64,000 bases of DNA, from NCBI RefSeq assembly GCF_000283155.1, contig NW_004454177.1, forward strand, positions 28,887,923 through 28,951,922. The letters are read 5' to 3'. How positions within the stretch are numbered: position 1 is the stretch's first letter; each line of letters begins with the position of its first letter. A model generated the notes under the pieces. It had not been told where the DNA came from and made no database searches. It saw only the letters and a program-made list of their open reading frames with translations. The stretch is from Ceratotherium simum simum (taxonomy: Eukaryota > Chordata > Mammalia > Perissodactyla > Rhinocerotidae). A program made the translations under genes and the position numbers. Of this stretch, positions 11,946-22,272 are shown piece by piece.

Positions 11946-13419
11946 GGTGCCACACAGAGGTGATTCACATAATGGAGGTTAGTGGAAAATGAGGGGAAAG
12001 AAATCCCAAGCCTGACTGTCCAAGGGACGCGTCAGGGTTTTGCTTAATAACCCATGGGATCATCTGCCCTCTTTGCACTTCTAAGAGTGGACACAGGACT
12101 AGAAATCACATTTGGGTCTCTGAAATATCTGTATAGGGACATCATTAGAAATGGCCTGGTTAACATTTTGGAAGTCATCCAACTCTGTTTGCTACTTTCT
12201 CAGACAGCAGAACAAAGTTGTCAATAAGTATTATCATATTTTGTCATCTTTACACCCAGGTCATGATTGGGGACAGAGTAACCACAATCTCCAGGAATCC
12301 CTCCTCTGCATATTATCTTAACTCCAGGGACAACTAAGGCTCTGCTCTGTTGTAACACACTATAACTTGCTTGTTAGTTTACTTGCTGCCATTCAGTTTA
12401 CTTCCCCAGAGACCTTTCAATAAATTCTTCTTAAAAGTATCAGGGATTCTTGCTCTTTAGTTCTGCTCCAATCCCTCTTTCAATTGCTGCTTTCTTTCTC
12501 TCCTCATCCATCATCATTTCCTCTTTCACAGATGAGAACTTAAATGTTTTTATTGTTTTGAAATGGGCAGTATTTTCCTTGATTCTGTGAAAGACAAGGC
12601 CCTTATAGTTACTTGTCCACAGTAGGCCCACGAAATCATACCGTGAACATGAATTTCCACCTTTAGAGATTTGGTGATGTTCAAGGTCAGAGGGGTCTGT
12701 CACATTTAGAATGTTTACACATACCCACCCATCTCCATATAGTTGATGGGCTTCTCTGGATGGCTGACGAGCTCTGTTCTAGTGTAGTAATTAACTTCTA
12801 TTATTAAATCACGGATTATTGATTCCAAAGTCTAACGCCATTTATTTTTTCTGTATTTTTCTATTCTTATTAGGAGAAAAGACAATTATTGGCAATTAAT
12901 GTAGGCTACGTATCAGTATATATTCTTAGAACCATTGTGACTGTCTCAATGTCTGCTCATGCCCAGACTGCACTTTCCTGTTACATATTACAAAGTAAGA
13001 ATATTTCAAACTGTAGGCACAATGGTTCCATTGTAGTAAACATATACTCTACATGTCCACAAAGTAAATGTTTCCATGGTCTCCCTCTCAGAACAACAAG
13101 ATATAGTGGTTCTGATACCATACTAACCTGTCTAAAGTTTCTTTTGCATGCTAAGTAGTATTCAAGAGATTTCAAGAAAGGATGTTTCATTAGTGCAGTA
13201 TTGGATCACAGGACATACGTGAATTGAGCACATGTATAGCAAAGTATGGAGGAGTTGATTTACACTATTAGGCAACAAATCAGGACCAGTGGTTGGATAT
13301 TTCATAAAGGTGATTTTTTTTTCTTTATTTGAAGAAACATAGTTATAGATTGCAACTTTGACATAGGAGAGATGAAATACTCCCTGGTAGGTTGCAACTT
13401 ATATATGTGCAGCTTTAGA
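11946..13419. other. Unassigned intergenic sequence
   Basis: No gene or named repeat. The minus-strand 87-codon frame at 12440-12703 looks charged (Lys/Glu/Arg rich) only because its end is a polypurine stretch; there is no recognised domain. Confidence 0.5.
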
Positions 13420-13565
13420 CACTTCATTCATTCAACAAACATTTATTCTGTATCTAGTGTATGCCAAACTCTTTGTAGGAAATGATGCTGAAAAGTGAAT
13501 TGTCCCTTCCTTCGTGGGATTTATAGTTTAATAGGGAAATATGGCTGTGGATGCTGTGATAAAAG
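13420..13565 (-). mobile_element. L2 LINE 3'-end fragment
   Basis: Reverse-complement L2: cttcattcattcaacaaaca, tttattctgtatctagtgta, and ttcgtgggatttatagttta. Confidence 0.7.
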
Positions 13566-13879
13566 CATGTATGGGGCAAAGAGTTGACCTAAAAGAGAGT
13601 TTGGGCAAATTTACCTGTGAGATAGAGAGAAGAGTCATGAGAAGATTCAGGGAGGAACCAATGCAGTTGCTGAGTCTTCACAGCTTAGTAGATCACCAAG
13701 CAGACATGGCATAACCCATATGGGATGAAAATTAAAGTTGATTAAATCCCAAATAAAACAAACTACCTGGAAGCGCCAAATGTGTGATACTGGACAAGAG
13801 TCCTTTTTGCATTAAACAAACACATTTTATATCTATCCGTTTTCTCCTGTGTCAAATTATCATGCACAATTTTTTAAAT

Positions 13880-14660
13880 ATTATTTTTTAAATTGTTACA
13901 CAGAAAGATAGGATTTTTTGGTGTTCAGTTTAGCAAATTTTAACATGTATAGATTAGTGGAATCACCAGCATAGTGACTACAGAACAATTGCATCACCCT
14001 CAAAAAACCATCTCATGCTACAGTCATACTCTCCTACTTCCTAACCTCTACCAACCGCTGATCTATTATTCATCACCACACTTTTTGAAAATGTCATCTA
14101 AATTGAATCACTGAGCATGTAAACTTTTGAGACTGGCTCCTTCATTCAGTATAATGCATTTGAGATTCATCCAAGTTACTGTGCATCTAGATAGTTCGTT
14201 CCTTTTTTATTGTTGAGTAGGATTCTTTTGTATGGATGTACCAGTTTTCTTATCCACTCATCTGTTGAAAGACACTTGGGTTGTTTTCAGTTTTTGGAGA
14301 TGATGAATAGAACTGATATAAATATTCATGTACAGGTTTTTGGGTGAACATAAGTTTCCATTTCCTTAAGGTAATTGTTTAAAGAGTGGGGTTGATGAAT
14401 CATATGATTAGTATATGTTAAACATTTCAAGACATTGACAAATGGTTTTGCAGAGTGGCTGTATCATTTTGAATTCCTGTGGCAATGTATGAGTGTTCCA
14501 GTTGCTTCATACCCTTGTCAGCACTTGGTGTTCTCTGTTTTTGTTTATTAAATTTTAGCCATTTGAATAGGGTAGGTGGTGGTGTCTCATTGCGGTTTTA
14601 CTTTGCATTTAATTTTAATGAAGTTCAATTTGTCAATTTTTTTCCTTTATTATGGATTGT
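13880..14660 (-). mobile_element. Ancient L1, ORF2 3' portion (antisense)
   Basis: On the plus strand this is antisense L1 ORF2 tail: ttgttgagtaggattctttt, gtatggatgtaccagttttc, atctgttgaaagacacttgg, ttttgcagagtggctgtatc and tcattgcggttttactttgc all match the antisense of the C-terminal ORF2 part of old L1 subfamilies. The coding frame is broken. It joins the ORF1-like block to the right within about 60 bp. Confidence 0.8.
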
Positions 14661-15530
14661 TCTTTTAGTGTCATGTCTAAGAAAACTTTATTTTACCTTC
14701 ATTCTTGAAAGATATTTTCACTGGACATAGAATACTGAGTTGACAGCTTTTTCTTTCAACGTTTGCAAATTGTTGTGACATTTCCCTTTGGTCTCTATAG
14801 TTTCTGATGAGAAGTCTATGATAATTTGAGAAGTTTTTCCTGCATAGAAAATGCATCCTTTTCTTCTGGCTGATTTCAAATTATTTTTATTGCCTTTAGT
14901 TTTCAACAGTTTGATATATCTGGCCATGGACTTTGGGGGTTTTAACCTGTTTGATGTTTACAGAGCTCTTTGAATCTGTCGGTTCATATCTTTTACCGTA
15001 TTTTTAGTCATTGTTTCTTCAAATATTTTTTCAACATCACACTCTTTCTCTTCTCATTCTAGGACTCTGTTTTCAAAAATATTAGACCTTTTGCTGTTAT
15101 CCCACAGGTCTCTGAGACTCTATTTGCTTATTTTTATTTTTTTATCCATGTTTTCAGATTAGATAATTTCTATTGATCTATCTTCAAGTTCACTGACTCT
15201 TTTCTCTGTTATCACCATTAAATGATTTCAAAATTGCAATTATTTTATTTTTAGGTCTAAAATTTCTGTTTGGTTCTTCTTTATTTCTTATTCTTCTTCC
15301 TTTGCCAAGGCTTTTATTTTTCTGTTCATTTCAATAATTGTTTGTTGGAGTAATTTTATAGTAGCCACTCTAAACTTTTTCTCAGATAATTCCAAGATCT
15401 GCATCACCTTGGTTTTGATGTCTGTTGATTGGCTTTTTCCGTGAGAGTTGAGATTTTTTGTATTATGTGCAACTTTGAATTGTATACTCAATATTTTCAC
15501 TATTATATTATGAGTGTATAAGTCTTATTT
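14661..15530 (-). mobile_element. Ancient L1, ORF1 portion (antisense)
   Basis: Antisense L1 ORF1: tatagtttctgatgagaagt (14799-14818) corresponds to the conserved C-terminal 'SSET(M/I)E' region, which can be read in the minus-strand frame 14718-14927 (residues ...DFSSETIETKGKCHNN...). Further right, tcccacaggtctctgagact (15101) and aatttctgtttggttcttct (15260) match the coiled-coil half. ORF1 would encode the L1 RNA-binding chaperone; here it is frameshifted and nonfunctional. Confidence 0.75.
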
Positions 15531-16500
15531 AAAAAATTTATTTTTGTTTCAGCAATCAATCTCCTTAGTTAGGTTCAGACTGCAAGTTCTAGCTCATCTT
15601 CTATCATTGTGGTTCCATTGTGTTCAGTTTTCAAAATCTTTATAGCACTCCTTGGATCTGTCTCCCACTTGGAGGGTGATCTGTCTGTAACTTTAGTTCT
15701 AAAATTGTTTATTATTTTTATTATTATCAGATCCACACATTGCAGCTCAAGAGTGAGCTCAGAATTTCATAAATTATTCTATGGTATTGCTTTCCCAAGC
15801 TCCTCCCTCTTTGCAATATCTCTGGAAGTTTCTAGTTCCATGGTGCTCCCCTTTTGGGTTACATAGCCAGAAAGGTGGTGTTTTAGTTACTCCTCTCTCC
15901 TGTGCCCTTTCATAAAAAGGCCACCTCCAGGACAAAGCAGAGATAGGATAGAGTGAGGAAAAAAGCAACAAAGGATCACCTCACCTTCTTGGGACCACAG
16001 CTCCACTGATGGATTTGAAGGTTCACCTCTTTCCGAGTTTTGGCTCCTATGGGCTTCTATTACAACTCCCATTGCCCCCTCTGAAGTACTGTTTGGAGGC
16101 TGGGGTGCAAGAGAATGGAGAAAAAAAGGGAAAGATAAAAAAGGGGATTTCTGCAGTCTATCTGAACATTAGGTGTTCCTTTTCCTGCTTCTTAGGTCAG
16201 AACAAGAGGGGTCTCCTAGAACTCTCTCTGGCTGCAGCCTATGCCCACTTCCAGGTGTCAGGCTGCACTGCACCCAGGTCTAGGCCACTTGAAGGATATC
16301 CTGGTAAAAAATGGTAATCTCAAAACTTGTTTGCTGGTACTTTGAATTCTGGTCTTCATACACAAACTGCCTGCTATTACTTACTTCCTGGCATCCTCAA
16401 AGCTTGAATCCATGCATTGTACCCAGATTTTATAGCTGCATTCAGTGGGAGAGACAGAGTGAAGGGTGCTTACTGCATTTTACCCAAAATTGAAAACTCA
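15531..16500 (-). mobile_element. Ancient L1 5'UTR-like segment (antisense)
   Basis: Sequence such as ggttcacctctttccgagtt, caactcccattgccccctct and gaggggtctcctagaactct is repeat-like, more GC-rich than its surroundings, and lies where the 5'UTR of the preceding minus-strand L1 is expected. The 102-codon plus-strand frame at 16009-16317 is antisense to it. The right end is not sharply defined. Confidence 0.5.
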
Positions 16501-18540
16501 TATGCTATTTTTAAATATATGTTATCATTCCCCAAGTCTATACCTCTCCTTTGGGGAACTGTGGAGAACTTCTCATGGCTACCAGGCACATTTCTGTAGA
16601 ATCAAGGGGGCCACATGTGAGGAGAAGATTCTTTCAAAGAGCATTGAGTGGTGCCTGATCTCAGCAAGCTGAAAGTTCCCTGTTGATATTTTAGAAGTTA
16701 TAAAATTCATTTTGTATTGTCTTAAATAGTTTCTTAATGGCACAAAGAATCAATGCTCCAAAATTGAATAAATACTCGTTTGGCTTAGTAATGTTGCTGT
16801 ATTTACAATTTTCGTTGTAAATTGTAAGGTATTTTTCTCTCTCTTTTTAATTTGAGTATATAGATATATATATATATATATTTAATAAATGTTGGTCCAC
16901 AATTTATGTTATCTTTCTTTAGCTATTTTAAAGCACTGGACCTATAAATAAGAAAAACTATTTAGTGGTAAAATTTGAATTGATAGACATCTTTGAAAAT
17001 CTATCGGAAAAAAAGCACAAAAATTAGAGACTTCATGGATGGGTGAGAGTTCATCTGTGGAAATCAGTTAAGAATCTCTGTTATGGTCAATGTACTCATT
17101 GCTGTTATGTCGTCAGTCATTAAAGTCTAGTTAAAACTGAAGTTTTGACTAGAAAAAGCTGAAGGAGAAAACTCAAGAATGAGTACTGCGTATATTTGAA
17201 ATAGGATCATCAAACATTTTGTTTTTCAAAATCTGAAGAACTATAAAATACTTTCCTGTCAGAAAGGCTACTTCTGTTCAACTTGAACATTCTACTTCCA
17301 TTTGATATTATATTCAGTGTTCTGAAGAAGAATATTTTTGGAATTTATGCCAAAATATTTTCACAGAGACATACAACTGATCTCTAAAAAAAATCTGAGC
17401 TCAATTGTGTGACCAAATTGCTGACAGCAGCTTCTACTCCAGACAGCACATCTGCTGACCTAGAGAAAAGATGACTGGTTGGATTGGCATCTCCTTCTTC
17501 TATGTTAGGTAAGGGGAATTTATACTAGTGTGTGTGATAGAAGCAAAAATTAGCGTTCTGGCTGATAGAACCATCATTTTAATGCTTTGCCTGAAAAGAC
17601 TGATCTGGAAGCAATTTAGAGAGTTTGATTTACAACCAACTTTGAAAAGAATAACACATGTTCTCGAGACGTCTCAAACATGCAGTGAATAGGGAGCTGT
17701 CCAGCCACTTGAATTTTCTTTAATCTTACAGTTTAATCAAAGATTCCCTCACAAAACTTCACCCTTGGGAGATTAGGGACACTCCTTGGAGGCCCTCAGG
17801 TCAAAAATCAATGTGTAGTTTTACTGCGATCACCACATGTGCCTTATTTTGCAAGACATGCTTCAGTTTACGTGCCAGGTTGAACTTAATTGTTTCAGAA
17901 CTGCAGACACCCCCAGAGAGTGAAAATCAGAAACTGTGCACAAAATATTATCAGGGGACACAGCGTGTCCTGGCAAGTCTGACGATGAAACGAAAAACAT
18001 TTCTCCAATGAGCTTGGGATATCCAGCAACCAAAGAGATTCAGGCATATTAGGTCTCTGAGTGTTGAAATTGAACTGGCAGAGGTAAGGCTTAATAGACT
18101 GAACCCTGAAACAGAGGGGGCACAGTTCAAGTCACACTGTATACCTATGGACACCCAGACAATTAAACAGGAGAGGGAAGGGCCTTCAAGGAGTTCAGCG
18201 TTCTTTAAATCTGTAATTCGAGTTATAGCTTCATGAATTTTGCTATATCTTCCTATAATATTTATACATCAAATATTTCTCTCAAAAATAATTTCCATTT
18301 TTATTGTTGTTAAATTAATAATTCCCATTACAATAGTCTCATTAATTAAAAACCAGTATTTTTTCTAGAAAGAGATGGTAACTATATGGAAAAATACAAG
18401 GAAATATAATGAAGACGAAACAGTATTATTAAACTATATTATTAAATAATACTGCTAAAGTACAAATGGAAATAAAGATGAATAAGGAAATTCAAATACT
18501 AATAAATATACTTATTTATAAAATGTCATTCTAAATAAAA
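16501..18540. other. Unassigned sequence with small palindrome and TA repeat
   Basis: No gene is recognised. A perfect 8-bp inverted repeat with a 6-base loop occurs at 16801-16822 (atttacaa / ttgtaaat). A (TA)n tract lies at 16862-16882. An exact 10-bp inverted repeat (cagtattatt / aataatactg) lies at 18421-18430 and 18445-18454 in very A+T-rich DNA. Confidence 0.55.
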
Positions 18541-18544
18541 AAGA

Positions 18545-20060
18545 GAGGAATTCCACTTCTGCAAAGAGAGAGTAGATGTACTTTTCCCTATTCCTTCTGC
18601 TAAGTACGGCTAAAAACTTTGGACATTATACATAAAACAAAGAAGAGTGTGAGAGGTGGAGAGAAGAAGGTAGATCAACCAGGGGTCTTTGCACCCAGGG
18701 AATGACACGTGGTGAGTTCCCTGGATTTTCTTTTTGCCTCATATATCCCAGACTTGGAGCTGAAGAAGCCAGAAACCTGAAAACACCAACAGGTACAAAT
18801 AAAAAAAAGCCCCCAGAAAAGCCTGATCTTTTCAGTCAAAGGATCAGGAAAGAGACAACCTAGCAAGACAGAAAACATTTAGACAACAACTGCTGTACTC
18901 TAGCCAAACACCACAGAAAAACTATGGCCCCACTCCTGCTTACATCAGCAAAGGCAGTGGGAAACCGAGACTTCTACCATCTTGAGGCTATGAGGTGCTA
19001 ACCAACCTTGCCAGATGTCAGAGAAGACCAAATGGAGACAGGGCTTTCAACCCTGTCAGCCAGTAACAAGCCCCCTTTTCCTTATGATGTCAGTGGAGTT
19101 CACATGGACAGCCTGGATTTCTATCCCTTTCTTGCAGTAATAAGGCATCTCTCCTCCTCCCTGCTGGGTCATGTAAGTGGAGGCCCACCGGGAGTCAAAA
19201 TTTTCAACATTACCCAGAGATAATGAGGCCACCTCCAGTGCAGGAAAGTGGTGACCACAAAGGGAACTAGAATTTACATCCAGCCCACAAGTAACAAGGA
19301 CCCCCTCCTCGCCTCCATCCCCCCCACACTCCACGCATGTGTCAATGGAAGTTGATGGGGAATTCTGCATTTTTACCTCCATCTGGCAGTAACAAGAAGA
19401 CACCCACGTTTCTCTTGATTGAGTCATATCAGAGAAAGCCAGTTAAAACAAAAAGTTTGAATAAGATCTAGAGTTTCCTAACATAGTATAAAAATGTTTA
19501 CATTTCAATCAAAAATCACTTGTTATATCAAGAACAAGAAGATCTCAAACTGAATGATAAAAGACAATAGATATCAACACTGAAATGACAGAGAAGTTAG
19601 AATCATTTGACAAACAACTTTAGGCATTCATGATAAAAATGCTTCAATGAGTAGTTATGAACAAGCTTGAAAAAATGAAAGACTGAAAAGCCTTAGGAAA
19701 AAAAAATTTAAAAATCTCAGCAAAGGAATAAAAGATATAAATAAGACCAACTGTAAATTTTAGAACCAAAAAATACAAAAACCAAAATGAAAAGCTCAGT
19801 GTATGAGCTCACAGCACAGTGGAGGAGGCAGGGGAAAGAATCAATGAACTGGAAGATAGTACCATCTGAACAGAGAGAAAATAGAAGCACAAAAATGAAC
19901 AATTTTGGGACCTGCGGGTTTATAATAAAAAATCTAATATACATGTCATCAGCATCCCAGAAGGAAAGAAGAAAGACAGTAGGATTGAAAAAGAAAATGG
20001 CTGAAAACTGCCAAAATTTAACAAGATGTGTAAACCTACAGATTGAAGAAGCTGAGCAAA
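18545..20060 (+). mobile_element. Ancient L1, 5'UTR-like and ORF1 portion
   Basis: 18545-19440 is 5'UTR-like, with a repeated theme of 'cagtaacaag' units (19061, 19288, 19387). 19440-20060 is ORF1-like: gaatcaatgaactggaagat (19839), gggacctgcgggtttataat (19908), acatgtcatcagcatcccag (19940) and atggctgaaaactgccaaaa (19998) match the ORF1 coiled-coil to RRM boundary of L1ME-type elements. The frame is broken; the open minus-strand frames at 19056-19427 and 19717-20100 are antisense shadows. It continues after the nested insert at 20461. Confidence 0.8.
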
Positions 20061-20460
20061 AGAAGCCAGACTGAGAAAGACAAATGCCATATGCTCTCAC
20101 TTATATGTGGAATCTAAAAAAGTCAAATTCATAGAACCAGAGAGTAGAATGGTGGTTGCCAGAGGTTAGGAGGTGGGAGAAATGGGGAGATGTTGGTCAA
20201 AGCACACAAACTTTCAGTTATAAGATGAACAAGTACTGGGAATCTAACTATAGCATGGTGATTATAGTTAGTAATACTGCATCATATACTCGGAAATTGC
20301 TAAGAGAGTAGAACTTAAATGTTCTCATCACACAGAAAAAGTGATAACGATATGAGGTGATAGATGTGTTAATTAACTTGATTTTGGTAAGCATTCACAG
20401 TGTATATGTATATTAAGTCATCATATTGTATACCTTAAAAAATAATTAAATTTAAAGAAA
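20061..20460 (+). mobile_element. Nested L1 3'-end insertion
   Basis: A 5'-truncated L1 containing the end of ORF2 and the 3'UTR (atgctctcacttatatgtgg at 20091, through a terminal A-rich tract at 20437-20460) sits inside ORF1 of another L1. Outer ORF1 text stops at agaagctgagcaaa (20047-20060) and resumes at agaaactgagtgaa (20461-20474). These two 14-mers match at 11 positions and look like the diverged target-site duplication. Outer-element continuity across the insert supports the call. Its 3' end resembles the one at 51340-51805. Confidence 0.85.
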
Positions 20461-21950
20461 AGAAACTGAGTGAATCCCAAACAATATAAACCCAAAGATA
20501 TCCATGCCAAGACACATTATAATTAAACTTGTAAAAACTGAAAACAGAGAAAAAAATCTTGAGACCAGTCAGAGAAACATAGCATCTTACTTATAGACGA
20601 AAACAGAGTGACAGTGGATTTCTCATCAGAAACTAGAAGCCGGAGGAAGTGGCACAATATTTTTGAAGTGCTAAAAGAAAAGGACTGTCAACCCAATTCT
20701 TGTACACAGTGAAAATATCCTTCAGAAATGAAAGGGAAATCAAGACATTTTCAGATGAAGAAAAACTAAGAGAACTTGTTGCTGGCAGTCCTACAGAAAA
20801 AGAAAAAGGAAGTTCTCTAAACAGAAAGGAAATGAAAGAAGTATGAACTTTGGAGCATCATAAAATAAGAAAGAATATGATATACAAAAATATGACTAAA
20901 TACAATAGGCTTTTTTCTCCTCTTGAGTTTTCTAAATACTGCTTGACAGTTGAAGCAAAATTATTATATAGTCTGATGTGGTTCTAAATGTATGCAGACA
21001 AAATATCTAATAAAATTATAATATAAATGGGGGAGAGTAAAGGGTTTTAAAGAGAAGCAAAGTTTCTATATTTCACTCGCACTGATAAAATGATACCAGT
21101 AGACCAGTTATGCGTATATAATGTAATACCTAGAGCAACCACTAAAAACACTATACAGCAAGATACACTCAAAATAACTATTGATAAATCAAAATCAAAT
21201 TGTAAAAAATATTCAAGTTTCCCAGAGGAAAGGAGGAAACAGAAAACAAAGAAACAAAAAACAGAACAGATAGAAAATTACAAATAAAATGCCAGACTTA
21301 AGCCCAGATATAGCAATAATTACATTGAATGTAAATTTTTAAAATTAATTATAAGACAGAGATTGGAAGAATAGATTGAAACACATGACACACTATATGC
21401 TGTCCATAAGAAACTCACTTCAAATATAAAGATTAGGTAAGCTGAAAATAAAAGGATGCATAAAGATATATCATGCACATTTTAATCAAAGGAAAGCAGG
21501 AACAGCTATATTAATATCAGATAAAGTAGACTTTAGAGTGAAGAAAAATCAGAGACAGAGTGGGACATTATAATGATAAACAGGTCAATCCACCAAAAAG
21601 ACATAACAATCCTATGTATGCAACAAGCAACAGAGCTGAAATATAAATAAAACAAAAACTGATAGACCCGAAAGGAGAGAGAGACAAATCAACAACTATA
21701 GGTGGAATCTTCAAAACCCCTTTCTCAAGGATTCACAGAACAACTAGACATATAATCATCAAGGATATAAAAAGAATTCAATAACATCAGCTAACAGGAT
21801 TTAGTAAACATTTAGAGAACACTCCACCCAATAACAACACAATACATATTTTTTCAAATGCACATGGATTATATATCAAGATGGACCAATATCCTGGAAT
21901 ATAAAATAAATCCCAAGAAATTTCAAATAATTACAATTATAGATAGCAGT
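20461..21950 (+). mobile_element. Ancient L1 continued: ORF1 end, linker, ORF2 endonuclease part
   Basis: The outer L1 resumes with ORF1 C-terminal sequence (gatttctcatcagaaactag, 20617; gtggcacaatatttttgaag, 20650; cagaaatgaaagggaaatca), then the inter-ORF section and the start of ORF2 (caataattacattgaatgta, 21314). The endonuclease part follows, for example agataaagtagactttagag (21519). Stops and indels are frequent. Confidence 0.82.
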
Positions 21951-22272
21951 TAAAATGATAAATTTTATGTTATTTATATTTTAATACAATAAAAATAAGG
22001 ACACTCTAGAAAACTACTAATAAAATGGTACTGCCTTAGGCTGAAAAAAGAGTATCTACACAATACATACAGCACATAGAAGTCAGGAAAGTGGTTGACC
22101 TTTGAGAGTAGTAAATGGAAAAGTGTAAGAGAATAGCTTAGGAAAGGCTGATTTCTTGATGTGGGTTCCTACAGAGTTTTCAGTTTATGGGAATCCACTG
22201 AACTGCACAAATAGGATATGTGCACTTTCCTCTATGTTTATTACACTTCAATAATAAATAAGAACGAAATAC
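21951..22272. mobile_element. Unassigned insert within L1 ORF2
   Basis: L1 text stops near 21950 and restarts near 22275 (atttatccaaagtatgttct). The roughly 320 bp between do not read as ORF2. They include an aataaaaataa stretch at about 21988-21998 and a second, ttacacttcaataataaata, at about 22240-22260, which look like two retroelement 3' ends. A clear target-site duplication is not visible. Confidence 0.5.

Noticed and set aside
12440..12703. 87-codon minus-strand frame with charged C-terminus
   Set aside because: The Lys/Glu/Arg-rich end is a translated polypurine tract; a possible acceptor-like ttgtctttcacag before it is not enough to call an exon.
19061..19400. CRISPR-like or tandem repeat from recurring cagtaacaag
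   Set aside because: Spacing is irregular and the units are part of the L1 5'UTR-like segment; the host is a mammal.
19056..19427. 123-codon minus-strand frame
   Set aside because: Lies antisense to the 5'UTR-like part of an L1.
19717..20100. 127-codon minus-strand frame
   Set aside because: Antisense to L1 ORF1 and crossing the nested insertion boundary; Phe/Leu-rich because of T-rich DNA.
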